NCBI GenBank assembly: GCA_907163375.1
Contig: CAJQUW010001458.1
Location: 62,001 to 126,000, forward strand
Reading direction: 5' to 3'
Length of the DNA stretch: 64,000 nt
From: Prostheceraeus crozeri
Lineage: Eukaryota > Platyhelminthes > Polycladida > Euryleptidae
How positions within the stretch are numbered: position 1 is the stretch's first letter; each line of letters starts with the position of its first letter. Positions 36,801 through 51,800 of this stretch are shown in pieces. Below the pieces are notes generated by a model. That model was given only the letters and a program-made list of their open reading frames with translations. It was not told the origin of the DNA and searched no databases. The position numbers and the translations under genes were made by a program.

Positions 36801-39800
36801 AATATTTGATAACTTTTTAGGAAGCTGCATTTTGCATATTATTCCAGTGTTTATACGAGGGATTTGGCACCTCTGTATGAGTAGCATGAAACTTATTAGA
36901 TATCAAAAGGAATGAACATTTACTAAATGTCATCATAACTAAGCGGAAATTGAGCTGATTATCAAAGAAGCTTCATGAGCTGCATTATAATGCAGGTCTT
37001 CATGGAAAAGTTTAGTTCTTATTGCGCCTCTTGGCTGAAATTTCAAGTTTTTAATTCAACCTATAGCTTCATAATTTAATGATTCACTACAATTATGTTT
37101 CATTTCTTGAATCTGAATAGTAATGCTGACTTATCTACATCTTTTAAAGTTAGTTATGATAATTGTCCTTGATTATGATATTTTGCAGTTTCAGTGGCAG
37201 GTTTTCTGATATGACAGCGCTTGAAAAAATACTCTTAGACCTCAGCCACACAGCGAGTTTTTCCAAGTGTTTTCGAGCAAAGCGTTTTGCAGCAAATATA
37301 AAGTCATCATTACTGCAGTTGTAGACTGCCACACGGCGAGCAAAGCAAACCAGAGCGATTAAAACCTTACTTACATACGTTTGCTCGAGACGCTCGGGAC
37401 GCTCGTGCTTGCTTTGGTTTCAGTGTGGCTGAGGCCTTATTCGCTGGGCATCAAAGTAATTATAACCCATCGAATTTCTAATTTAACAAACATTACCTCT
37501 CCAAGGTTGTCATGATACGGAGGATTTGTAAAATACTATTATTTCTTCTGTATTGCCATCATGATCAGTCCATTCCGTGACAATTTATTCAAAACTGCGA
37601 AAAATTTGCATATCTCACAATTGGTACTCGGTCTAAACTCGAATTCATTTCATAAATTCGAAGCTGCGTACACATTGGGGAGTTAATTAATGCTGAGTTG
37701 CTAGGCCTACTCTACCTATAATAAACTTACTCCATGAATTCTACTCACCAATGCTATATCTGATTGTGAAAATCCTCTTTGGGAAGGTTACGCCATTGTA
37801 AGTCACTTTGTAGGATATGTGGAGTATATAGCTACTGCCTCTTTTTATTGATTTGATTTTCCTTGGACCGATAGTAAGACTGGTTCCACTTAAACTGTTT
37901 TCATTATTAATCTTCCAAAACACCTTGATATGTTTGGTGATGTCAACTTTTGAATGAGGTCCAGCAGTGGCCGTTATCACTGCACTTATTATGCTTTGGT
38001 GAATTAAACTGTTCTTGAATCGAATTCTGACACTTGGTTCGCCTGCAACAATCAATATATTCAATCAATGATTAACTTCAAGCACAATGACGGACATGTA
38101 GCTCAATGAAAAAGTTTATCTAAAACTGAAAGGAAAAGTAAGCGTACACTAACAAAATCTTAACAACAGCACCTAAATTATTAATTAAATATTGATGGTT
38201 AATTTCCACGTTCAAAATAATCCAAATATGCCCGGACCCTAACGGACATGTCCGCAAGCTTGCTCGTACCCGCAGTTTAGTTATTTCTTAGTAACTTCTG
38301 TCAAGTTTCTAGCAAATTGGTTTTGTTTCGAGAAGCGTGAAAGCTGGTAATGCAAGATGCTCTCCCATCTGACATCGTGAAATAATACAAGCGGAAAATT
38401 CGTTGTCGGTATTGTCCTGCGATGACAATGCGAAACATAGGTTGACGTCAGACACTACACGTCACATACGCCTTTGGTATCAAACCCAATCAAACTAGGG
38501 AGCATCGAAATCCATAGAAGAAGTTAAAATCCTTATGTCGTGATGATTGGTCTATAACACACTTTAGCAGCATCACGCTGCACGAAGTTGCGAGGTGACA
38601 ATGTTCACCATCTGACGTTTCGCTTTTTACAAAGCTTGGAAGTTGCCAGCCATGACACTAGCTTCAGAAACAGTGATTAAAGAATACGATGTGCTAAATT
38701 CAACTGTGACTACGGGTAGATTCAATTATATGATAATCTTAGCCTACATTAGGCCTACGTCATGAATGCCGACATGAATCCCTACCTGCATATCCACTGA
38801 CCGGGTATGAATTCCCTGATTTAGCCATTATTGCACATGTCCGAGCTTGCTGCCCACAAAAATCGAGATGCCCGTATTGGGCCCCGCCCCAACAAAACCT
38901 TGAACTCATTGGGCGAATTATCACGAATACCATGTTGATGAGTGAAGAACATACCAGTCGTGATATCATGTAATGTTTGAATAATAAATGTCTCTCTAAT
39001 GAAAAACGTTTAAAGTGAAACATCTCAAAACAAAAATTATGATATCTCAAACTCGTTAAGTTATCTATCGTATACCATACTTACGAGTAGCACTAGCAAA
39101 TACGTACGTAGTACGTAAGTTTTGTTAAGTTAAGCAATTTCATTAGTTAAGTAAGAATCAGACTAAAGAATGATGTGTAAAGAACGAGGCCAGGATAGAC
39201 GCTTGATGCTGAAATCGTAAGAAATTTATAGCAAAATCAATTCATGATGCATGAAAATATGTTTTCTTTTCTACACCAGGCCTTCAACCACTGCACTCCG
39301 TCTCATCAGATGTACTAAAAGAGCTATCCTGACCTCCATTAATACTGGAAGCATATCATTCAATGAAATGCACATTACTGTGTGTCACTCCTAACATTCA
39401 AGCACTGCATTAAAATCAAATGGATAGGAAAGAATGCGCTCCGCTACTGAAGGTGTCAGGCCTTTATGTTGAGTTTAATCGAATTTGACTTGATTTGCAA
39501 TATTACTGAAGCGACACGCTTTTGATAAATTACCTAAGATGACTTCATTTTGACGGCCGACAGTCCTGGTCATTAATCTAACATTATGTACTTTTGAAAA
39601 ACTTGCTGCGCTATTTCTATGTTCAAGAGGCAAAAAAAACACAAACTGCTTACGTATTGAATATGTTTTCCGTATGGTTTTTGTGAAAGTCTTGCCAAAG
39701 CCGGCTACTCTGATTGTCGCAATGACAACGAAATGATTGCCACTTGGAATAGGCTTGAACGATGAAGATTTGATAGTTAAGCCGCTGCCCCTGATATGAT

Positions 39801-42800
39801 TGTTTATCACCCAAGTAACTGATTTAGCTCTTGTCGTCACGTCCTTTCCCCGAGCTGAGAGGAGTTTGATTGCTCCGTTGATTATATTCTGATTCAATAG
39901 AGCCTGATTAAACGATATGAAAACCTTTGGAAGATCTGAAATTAGAAACACAATTATTTTATATTTCAGATAAGTATTGTACTACAAATATAAACTCCAA
40001 TTTGTAGCTCTACGATTTCTACTAAAGCTACAATTTTGTGCTTAAAAGTTCCTAAAACATTTGTAGCGATCGCTTCATCATAGCTTTTTACATGAAACTA
40101 GATGTAACATTTATAAAAAGGAAAATCCATTATTTCGAGTGTTTGCAGGAGGCTTTTCCAACTGATTTTCTAGCATTAATCCAATATTTCACAACTAAGC
40201 CTAATGACGCACACTTTCCTCTGTAATTAAAGGCCCAACAAATTAAGTAATCAAGGCGCTACAACAAATTGATATGCCACGAAATTCAAAATACTTGCAA
40301 GCATTAAGATTGAAATTGGAATTGATCAAATTTTGATAAATTGATAATAATCATATAATAATAATTATATATTAATTATACTATAATTCATATAAATTGT
40401 AATAATTATCAATAATAATTAATAAAAGTATTGATACTCTATGGTGTAGCAGCATAAATGGACAGGGGATCTAAATAATTTTACTCGGCTTTATTGATAC
40501 ATTTTCTGTTTCGGTGTAGATTGACTCTAAAATGCGATCTTGAGTTGCACCTAGTTGCAACGACCTGTACATATGTATAAATTGTACTCTTAAACTAGCT
40601 TTTGTAAAAGCAGCATTTGCAGCAATGACCAATCGCTCAAATCTAATTAAATTTTGGCATTACATGCACATTTTGAAATGATTTCCTTTTACTTTGCTTT
40701 TGAATAAATACCAAATCCATTTTGATCAAATCAAAAACTAACATCTTGCATAGTCTTGCAAGTAGATTGAACAAAATATTGTGCAAAAAATTAGTTTTTG
40801 ATTTTATCAAAATGAATTTGGTGGCCTCATTTAGGAATGAACTAAATACTGACAAATCTTGCCAACTAAAAAAATATCAAAAACTATCTTCCTCTAAGCA
40901 AAAGGTTCTATTTATTTATTGATAGGCATTGTGCTTGTTTGAAAGCTAATACGATAAATATAGAAAAATTATTGTTGGTAAAAATTAACACCAAAAATCA
41001 TATCATGAACATTTTTTAATGAGAAACCAGTTGATTGAAATAACTCGTTCATGCACAACTTTAACTGGCGACTCTTACACGATCAAACTTGATCATGCTT
41101 CTGTAGTCTGAGAAAACCTCTGTAGATTGACTGGCTCTTTTGATCTGTAGCTCACTAAATAACTTAATAATTTGTGGCAATTGCTTCATTTTTGATAGAA
41201 ATAAGAGGACAAACTTAATATTTTGACCATCTGAAGCGGACCTTGTCAGAAATATGTTTACTCTCTAATTACTGCATGAAAATCAAATTACAAAAACATT
41301 AACACGATAATAGGGTATAGAACGCATATGATCATAACTGAACAAATACTACGGTAAAGAAAATCAGTAGATATCTTGAGACTCAATAAACAAGGCAAAT
41401 AGAAATTGCGACTAAGGAAAATGAGACAGACAGTTGTTGTTGTCGATGCTTTCCATCGATGACTGTCTATGCTCCTCTTATTATCATAAGGATAATAATA
41501 TTAATCTGTCACGATTTAAGATCTTAAGGCGATGCTACAGTAAATATGATCTCTTGCTGTCAATAAAACTCAAAAGTCTTCACTCAATAGACAGAGTGAC
41601 TCAGTGAGACTGAGACTTCTTGAATAACTTTCTTTCTTCTCATTTTCATTGAATCTTAATAAGATATCTACTGATTTTCTCTGCCGCAGTATTTGTTCAT
41701 TTAGAAATGTATACGTTCTATAACATACTATCGTTTTCATGTTTTTGTAATTTGAATCACATGCAGAAATTATAGAGTAAATATATTTCTGGCAAGGTCC
41801 GCTTCAAATGGTCGAAATATTAAGTCTTTATTCTTATTTTATCAAAAATTATAGCAAGGAAATCATTCATCAAATTGCTTAATTGGAACCTATGATTCAT
41901 AAAATGGGCCTGATTTTCAGCACAAACATAACATATCAACTTACTCATCGGGTATTTGTATTCGATGGTTTTGGTGAATGTTATACCGGCGAACGTCACT
42001 CTAATAAAAACACTAACTACATATTTGCCGTTCTTTATGAATGGAGTTATTTTCCTATTATTGATAGACAAACTGTGTCCCGTCAGGCGTGGATTATTGT
42101 TGATCTTCCATTCCACTTTCACTTTTCTTGAAATATCCACATTTGATCCGCCCTTTGTCAGGATTGTTGCCTTGATTATGTTTCGCTTGAGGAGATCTTT
42201 GTTAAATCTGATGCTTATCTGAGGTCTTCCTGAAAAGAGGAGGCTGCTGTATCAAGCATTGAATCAGTAGTCAATGTAATGTACACAGTCTTGATTGATT
42301 ATGAAAGAACTCAGGTTTCTAAAAGATAATTAATTAGTTAAAACCACACTGAGTCCGCATGCAAGCAAGCATTTTCTTCACGACGCCCTCGGCCATCAGC
42401 TGGGACCATTATAAAGTGATGCAAGTTGGGTGAGGTGGCAAAGCGAATCGTGAACGGCAATGGTTTTCCGTGCAAAAATTGTCCTAAGGCTTACATAGGA
42501 GAAGCCGAGAGAAGTTTCGAGGTCCATTATTCATTTTTTATTATTGTTATTACTTTATTAAGGTCCTTCCGTTCACTGTTCTAGTAATAATTTCACATTG
42601 ATATTGAAATATTGTATAGGTGTCTGTCTACGGTGTACGTAGGGCATGTGAATCGGTCTTCATTAGCTCTGATCCGAAATGATTCAAATTCGAGGTTTTG
42701 ATCAATTCTGGCTTTTCCTTTACCTCGCTCAGAGTGCTATGTTCCTTCAAGCATTCATTATTTTTAGCACTCTTTTACGACTGGTCACATTACACCACAT

Positions 42801-45800
42801 CACGACATCACCTAGAAGCCATGCTTGGCTTTGCCATTGTTTCCTTCAAATGTATTCATGTTTGACTTTAATTTTAGAATTTTCGCTGCATTCCCTCGTA
42901 TTCCCTCCTTGAGCACTGTTAATGCTCCCATTTCTTCCGTCAGCTATCAATTTGACTTTTGGTTCTACATGTCTGCTTGTCAGCATCATGTCACCCTTTT
43001 GACGCTTGTGTTGAACACCGTTTAGGAACGTGTACCAACTCTTCTGCATTGCATTACCTGTTGATGGTCGCAATTGATGAAGAAAACGCGTCATGAAAAT
43101 ATGCTTACCGTTATTCTAACCATAGCTTTTTGATACCCTATGATTATAAACGACTAGAACGGACACGGACAGTGAGAAAACTGTGGGATGTGGACTAGCG
43201 CTGTCATGACAACGGTATCTAGACGATAGTGGCTTCCAGGGTTCCGCAGCTTATCAGTGTACTTTGAAAATATTCACGGTTATTACCATTATTCTTCAAA
43301 TATAAAGTCATTTTGAAAACATAACTTTCAATACATTGCCTTGCGGCAGGATTCTACTACAGTTGCATGTTGCTAACTACTTGTTGCATGTTGAAAACAT
43401 AACTTATTGCCTTGCGGCAGGATTATACTACTGTTGCATGTTTCAGCAATTTGATTCTTCTTAAGATCTAGCAACATAGACCTAGATCGGTACCTAAATG
43501 ATCGGCTGAAATGACCACCAACAAACCGCTATTGTTCATTCTAGTGCTGCTAACTTAGACAAAGTGAGAAGTCAGATTTCTAACTGTCTGTACCTATGCA
43601 GTGTTAACATATTACGATAGCTAGCAGTGCTAGATTGTTCAAGTATCTTTTGATAACTCTCTTTTTAACACGTGGCATTAGTATACTTTTACACATGAGG
43701 TAATTGATAGAAATTTGACTTACTGATGATGTAGAAATGTTTTATGGTCCTGTAGAAATTGATTCCGGCAAAAGTCACTCTCACAGAGACCTTGATGTAA
43801 TATGTGTCCCTTTTTCCTGCTGCTTTAATTGGACGGAATTTTCCGAGATTGATAGCAGAAGTGTACCCGATGCATGTGTGGTCGTCGTTGATGATCCATC
43901 TGTATCTCACATTTCTGACATGCTTCACATTATTGCCGATAATCCTTATCACAGCTTTAATCCGGTTATTTTGCAATAAGTTGCCGACGAAAGAAATAGA
44001 AACTCGTGGTTTAACTGCAAAAAATGTGCAAAGTTTTCATGTCCTATTATGTACAGTCCGTTCCCTTAATCGTTGTACAAACCAAAAAAAATCCATCTTT
44101 TGAATAGGCCTATTCTACATTTTTAATTCAATAAGCAGCGCAAAATCAGGGGCGATCGGTAAAAATGCGCACCCATCTAGCTTTCATTAAAATATTGTAA
44201 TATACATGTACATCGCTTGTGCACCGACTAATGTTAGCTGTTGTCTTAATTAACCCCGACCAATGCCTGATAGGCAATTGAACCAATAAGTCAGCAAAAG
44301 TTGGAATTTTCTGCTGGTGATTCAGTTTCCCTCTCTCAACCGCCAATCAAATTCCAGCTATGGTTTGACAGCAGCTTTCTCGAGGAGACAGCAATGCAAT
44401 AACAGATTACACGACGCTAGTTAGAGCTTCTCATTCTCATAGCCGACAGTTGACGGATAACTTTGAAGACGTGACGTTGACTTGGGCTGTGTTTTGAATG
44501 TTTGAACTTACGGCGAGTATTTATTACGGTAATACATCTCAAAGCGAAAATTTTCAACTAACTTCACAACAATGCATTTCATTTCAAGTACATTGACACC
44601 ATTTAAACATTTCCTAAAAGAATTAAGAACTATGCATTAATTTCTATGTATCTTTTGAATCGATGCAAAGATGGTCTACAATACGAGACAGGATGCTTCA
44701 AAATTGCACCTCAGATAAAATTGCTGAATACCAACTTGCAAACCCACCGCACACCCCTGCACAAAATGAGGTAAAAGTGTTGATTGAAATTGTACCAAAT
44801 AGTGCTGAAAGTGAATCATTTTTTTTATTGCGTAGATTCCTCAGTAGTTCTGGGAGAATGAATTGACTAAAATTCACATTGTTTTAGTCTGCTAAACACA
44901 ACTGATCACACACAACCTAAAACATTTTCGGTAAAACTTAGTAGACTTTTCAACTCTCTGTCTCGGGTAGCGGTCTATTTTTCAATATCTCTGAGTCTAG
45001 AAGTATCAAAAAATACCGTTTCAATAACGCTTGCATTGACTAGCATGTTCCTTCCATAAAACTGTCAAATAACTTAATGCTTAATAAATGTCCGATTTAC
45101 TTGCATTTCAGCTTATTGGCTTTGTTGTCTTAAAATATAAATTTGATATTTTGCTAAATGCATATCCTGCTGATGACAATGTTCGATAAGTTGATCTAGA
45201 TGTATAAGTATTATTGACAAACATTGTGGCCTAATTCACCCGTATACGTAAATATAGTTTCAACACTTAACAAGATGGCATATCAGCATGTATGTCTATT
45301 TAGTTATGTAATGTACGCAAGATTACTACCTACAAAACAAGACAAAAAAGGGAAGATGGTGAACTCGACACAATCAATTCCCAGTACGGTAAAGTATCAG
45401 ACAACCTCCTTCAACTTACTGACAGTATAAGTGTAACTGATTGTCTTTGTCGGGTAAGTAATTCCTCTATATTTCAATATTACGGAAATTGAGATAGTAT
45501 ATCTGTTGACTCCTTGCTTTCTAGGAGCAAATCCTGCAGCATTGATGTTGAAGCCTGTTCCTGTCAATTTTGGATTATTGTTTACAAACCATCGTATTGT
45601 TGCTCCACACGTCTTTGAAATTCTAATTCCACCTATGGTAGACACTATTGCAACTCTTATGATGTTACTTTGTAATAATCCTTTATTGACTTGCAGTCTA
45701 AATACAGGTGCACCTGAAACGAAATATATTTGGATTAGTAAACATTGCAATATCAGGCACACATCAAAATTAGAGTTCGTTCAAAATGCTAAAGAAAAAT

Positions 45801-48800
45801 ATTGAAATAAATAAAAAACATGACTGCTAAACGCGATAAACGCCAAATATGAAAACGTCGTCCTCAGATTACACAAATTCTTTAACTCAGGACTTATATC
45901 ATAGTGTCAGTTGGCAGAGCCTTTACCTAGACTGCCAGAGGTAGGGAGTTCAAATTCACCAAGTCGCGCAGTCATTTTCCGTTTGTTAAAATCAGAATAG
46001 TCTTTATGGGTAGATGAATGTTTTGACTATATCATTCATTAAAAAGCAATTTTGATTTTTAGGATTTTAGGAATTTTAGGATTCTTCTCTTTAGATGCGT
46101 GAAAATCACTTCCTATCAGGATCTTATCTTCTATGTGATGCAAATTTATCTTTGTGCTGAGCCGACTAAAATACCTCACTGCTTCAAGTATTGAACGTAT
46201 CCCAGGGTATCCAGGTATCTCCTGTATCGACCCAGGGAGGATTGCGGTGAAATTCAAAACGACAAGAATTTCGCAGTTGCACAATTACGAGTACCTAAAC
46301 AAGGAGTCTGACAGGTTAAATTGCTCGCTAAGATATCTAGCATACTTTCATGTCATCAGTGAAGTGCTTCGCGTGTAATCTGTCAATTCTCATTGAAGAA
46401 GCACTTCTACTATGATTGAAATAAATTACCACTGACCAGACATAGGACAATCAAATTGCACATCAAGATACTCAACACACTGTCTTGTCCTTTTTCGAGT
46501 GATTCTGTCGGAGATGTATTAGATTCTCTTGATAATGCAAGCACACTTTTAGATAAGGCATCATATTAATTGAATGACACGTTTTGCTATACTCTGTTTA
46601 GCAAATTACAGATTCATTATCAAAACTTGCCATTTCTGAGAGAAAAGGCTTTCATAAAACTTAAAATCATCTTATCCACATTCATGCTGTTCATTTACTG
46701 ATTCATTTCATACTGTAGCACTGCAGCAGCTCTAAACTTGCTGGTTTGAAAAGAAAGTATATACCTTCAGAAAGATAGCCTCCGACGAAATCTAAAATCA
46801 TTTGCGTCCTTTTCGATTGATTGAAATGGCAGATTTATCACTGATGACCCTAGATGACATTGCCAGCATTGTTGCTATAAGTATTATGCGACGAGGAAAA
46901 TGAAGATGATGAAATCTCCGAAGAAGTGGAGGTTATTGAATTTCCTCTTGCTGTCCAATCAAGCACACTTCCCTGACAGTACGGTCGTCTTCAATGTCGA
47001 CCCAACACATTATAAGCAGCATTTTATCAGCGCTAGCAACCATTTCCTTATTCTAACAATTTGTAAGCAACCAAGAAGATGTGACCTTTCATAGGAAACA
47101 TTCTCGTCGGGAAGGTACTGATTGTAGCGCTGACATGCATTTAGAGCATTTTTTGACTTATCACAAGCAATAGATTCCAATGATTGGCATTCCTTTATAT
47201 TTTTAGTCGTGTGTCAATTTTAACGTGGACCTACCTTGGTCAACTATAGTCGAAAGGCTTGAATTTTGAATAAATTGAATAATATTGTACAAAATCGGAT
47301 TTCTACACGTTCTTCAAAGATAGAGAAAGCTATTTGATGAAGAAAAATTACGACAATAAATGAACAAAGGATTTGGGAAGTAACGGGTAACGAACATTGC
47401 CCAGAAATGGGTTAGGCGGCAGCCGCATGCAATAAAAAAAAGAAAATTGCAAACTTTGGCTACACTTTGGATACGTTAATAACTCTAAACATGCTTGTTT
47501 CTCCGATTGAACAGGAGACGTACTCGATTTGCGGAAAATATCCCCCGGCAGTGACACTCAAAAGCATACTAGTGCTGCAACTGATAAAAAGTTGTTGAAG
47601 TATCACTTTTTCTCTAAATGGAATTTTCATTAATTCGGTGTTCACTAAATAAAGGAAGAATTCACGAATTCCTTAGTGGACTATCCTGTAGGTGTAGGGC
47701 AATCTTAGTCTTCAACATTAATTCTAATATTTGAGTTGCATTCCTTGCATAAAATCCAAATTATCAATCTGTTTTTGTATTCACAAGTTCTTCATAGTAC
47801 ATTCGCTTCACAGTCCTGTGGTATGGAGAAGGTGTATGTTTGAAAGCATCAGAAGCAGTCCACTGTTATCACGTCTCGTATCCCAGCATGTTTTGTACAA
47901 TATCATAATTCAAGAGGTATCAAATCACTTTCTCATGGAATAAACATTCACTAACTGTCCAATAAAAATAACCGAAGAGATACTTATGTATGCTACGCTG
48001 AGAGCAACATACGCTAGCTTTTGCCGGACGTGACAAAAGTTTTCACTGTCAAATATCGCATTTTGATGCTCCGCGGCTTCAGTGGTTATATTACCTTTTG
48101 AGTGAACTGACCACAGAATTAGACAGGTCGTCTCTTCTTTTGTTTGACTAGAAATGAAGCATTGGAACATGTAACGCTAATGAAATGGCACAATCTCCTG
48201 ACATAATGCGTGCATCATAGCAGTCGAACAATGAGCATCCTGTTCAACATTAAAACGCCAAATTGTGCGAAGATTCAATGACTATTATCAAACGGATCAC
48301 ACAGCAAAGAGACACAGACGATGTAAAGTTCCATAGAGAAGTTTGTGGATGTTTTTTTATGCTCCTGCTATCTTTTTAAATAATGATCGGAAGGATCAAC
48401 ATTATCGAGAAAACTTTCGCGCAATTATCTGTGTTCTTCGAATCTAAAGGAATCGTGACGATCGGAGGATTTTGAACGAATTCACAGCAATGCCCAAGCG
48501 ACGCACGACTATTTTTCCTATCTGTGCAAGGTATTAAAAATTTCTTTTTGCACACTTAGTAAGTTCCTGCATGTACCATCGTTTTATATCAGTTTGTACT
48601 TTAGGAAAGTGATACGATTAAACAATCTAATGTGTAGAGCTGAACAAAAAGGATATACCGGAAGAGAAATCTAGTGAAAGTGGTGAGCGCACAGAAGTAG
48701 AGCATTCCACATGTTGTCGAAGCTGTTGTGGATTAGTTATCATTTCGGTCATGCTATTGTTGAAGAGCTTGGCATCGCAAGCTGCCATTACGTTTCACAC

Positions 48801-51800
48801 CGAAATTCATCTCGCCTTAATTGAAGAGCAGGATTCAGGTGGCGTAGTCGACTTTGGATCTGAGCAGCTCTCTTATCAAGGATGAAAATTTTTTTACTTG
48901 AATCTACCTTACAGTAAACGTAATCCTCAGAATGACGAAAAGCAGGCGAGTTTCCTCAACTTGTCGATCATTGAACATATGGTACGACTCGGGATGCAGG
49001 TGGCTGCTTTTGTCGACAGAGCAGATCAAATCAACAGTGAGTATTCTTAAAGATGTCTGAAGTGAGGAAGATCTGAATCGAATCATAAATATTAACATAG
49101 GCTAACTTTAGCCTTTTTCTGATGCGCGGTATACTTAGACAACCAAAACGGAAATTGGCCTACCAAATAGGAACCTAGTAATTATGTGTTTTACAGGTGT
49201 ATTGAAAGATACAGTGACATCTGAGTACTCAAAGAAATAAGTAGTCAATTCAAAGCGTCTTTATTTTACTGAGATAATTAAAGTCTATTGCACTTAATCA
49301 CTACCATGGCACATGTACTAGCGCTTTCAGTCAGTAGTCGAGACCCGATGGTGTCACTGGAAGTCGGTAGAGTATCGGGGAAAGATCACAACGCTCCAGA
49401 TGAAAGTCAGACAATGTCATCACCGTCCAAACCCTTAGTGTGGGCTACGTTATATCACTACAGCCTATTTCGAATGGACGTTAGGTTTTGAGTCATATTG
49501 CTGATTTTGTTTCAACATGTGACTTCCCATTGTTCGTGTTTTGCTTAGCTTGATGGTAGGGACTAGGTTTGTGGCATCATGCTTGTAGAAAAAGTCCTTC
49601 GAATCTCACGCGGGACATGAAATTGAGCATCCATCAATCGTGCCTGTATACTTAAATGCCAAGTCCGGGAAAGTTGAAGAATTAAACATTGGTGTCATAA
49701 AAATCATTTTTAAAATTTCAGAGAGCCATGAAACAATTTTTGCATGTGAATGATTTCTATACCCTCATCTTCTCTATCCGTAATGACTACCCGGAGTATC
49801 TTAATCATTCAGACCGTCTTCAAACCTCTATGTCAAATAAACTACATGTGTGTCACTCAAGGTCACACATGTACATGAAATTGAAGGATGACAAAGAAAA
49901 AATTTGGGCTGTGTAATGTATGACTAATCATTGCAAAAGCTTGACCTAGCCCCTGTTTGAAAATGGAAGATCCTAAAATCGCCGGATTATGATCCTGCAT
50001 GAAGCATTTTCAGGATCATGGATAGATTGATTGATGACTTACTATCCGCGTTATATAGTACGTGGACTAGCAACCGATGTTTTCAAGAGATACGTGACTA
50101 CATGTACAAGCTGATTGCATTGTCATATTCAAGTGGTAACAAATGGGAAGTGGCTATAAATAAAAGAAAGCAATGGAAGTCATTTTTTGCCAGTCGGACC
50201 GATTAATATCACATCTTCCAGTGGTTCATTCATACCACTTACTTATGGTGTATGTTCGCCTCTTGAATACTTCAATCCTTTTTCCAAAAGCTCTTCCTTG
50301 AATGCGTATGGTAATTTGATAAAGGTTTCTTCCAATAGGGACAGGTTTAAATGATTTTGGTTTGATAACTAAACCAGTACCTCTAGTGCGACCATTAATT
50401 GTCCATCTAATTGAGGTAAGTTTAGAACTGATGTCCTGTCCGGAAGCAGTAAGAACTCTGACAGTAGCACTGATAATGTTTTGACGCAATAGGCCCATGT
50501 TGAATGCGACAAAAATCCTGGGAGGTGCTGAAATACAATGAAGATGATTTATATAATACATTTGTAATTGCCAAATGCCTTGAAGCTAATGAAATCTGAA
50601 CCATTTATGATTAGATGCTGTATCCGGTCCTATAAGAAAGACGCCCAAGAAGCTATGAGTGAATTGATTTAGTAAAACGTTCTCCAATAAAATTCCATAT
50701 CTTGAATTGAAATTACAAATCGGGAATAAGTAGTAAAGCTTTCTTTATTGTTTTATCTTATGTAATCTGTACGTATTTCTTAATTTAGTAATCATTTCTC
50801 AAATTAATAAAGCTTTCTGATCGCAGTTTAGAAATGCTAACCGGCATTTCTATGGGATTGCGCGGATATGAAATCCTTTGTAGTAGTAGGCTAATTTTCC
50901 GAGGCTATCTGCACGGACAATTAGCTTACGACATCGGATTTCAAATCAACGAATCCCATAGAAATGGCGCTACAGCTCCATATAACCATTCCATATTGCT
51001 TCAAAAGATGTCTTGTAGCGAATTAGGGATTGCAATCCTTGGTACTTCTTCAAATACCGGGATTCCAAAACAGATTGCTCCATAGCATGCGTGTTACAGG
51101 AAGAAAATTGCTTTTTTGTGGTGATCTCCTGTTTTCCACTTCACATAATCTGAGAAATGCAACGTAATTTGATGTTCCCTTGCATAATATGCCTACATAA
51201 TAGATAGTACCTAGAATTCACTCTTACTACTATTTCATATATTTTTGTTATCGGAGAATCAAGAATTTCTATCTTCCCTGTAGTACATAGTGATCCATCT
51301 CGAGACATATTCACTCAGAAGGCCCACGGAGGAGAGTCAATCAGAATCACAAAGGTTAACACCACACACAAATAAATGGCAGACTCAATGATACCGCTCA
51401 TTGTTGAATGCTACTATACAGTAGTGGCCAATTTAAAGGGCCCACATCACTTTTCATGCATTTTCCCACTTATACTTCATTAAATTTACTGTTATTCAAC
51501 TTCTTATTGCCAAAATATTTAGAAATTAATTCCATATGATGAAAGACAAAGCAAATATGATATCCAGTCATAATTGGTATTGAAGACAACAATGCATGTC
51601 AATACTTAACGGGGAAACCTTTTCTTGATGACACTTTGTAGTCTACGTGGCATGCTCCGCACCAGAGTCTTGCAGTACTCTTCTGTGATCTCCTGCGTCC
51701 AGACACGCTTGATTATCTCGCGCAGTTCCTTTTCTGAAGATGGTTGATGTGCGGCGACCTTCTGCTTCATGAGAACCCAACAATTTTCGATGACATTGAG

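Larger units (their letters stand above)
45714..50242 (-). other. Intron between D6 and D5
   Basis: The longest intron seen, 4.5 kb. It contains a tRNA-like relic at about 45900 and an unexplained plus-strand open frame at 48640-48885. No repeat-domain exon was found in it. Confidence 0.6.

Noticed and set aside
40330-40430. AT-rich run with many ATAAT units, considered as an origin or scaffold attachment region.
   Set aside because: Simple low-complexity sequence; nothing specific.
46825-47000. Plus-strand MADLSLMTLDDIAS followed in another frame by an acidic DEENEDDEISEEVEV segment, slightly like the N-terminus of Harbinger-type proteins.
   Set aside because: Too short and low-complexity to support a family call; no transposase core nearby.
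47925-48170. Minus-strand frame ending in a hydrophobic YVALSVAYISISSVIFIG segment.
   Set aside because: AT-rich DNA often gives such frames; no homology or splice support.
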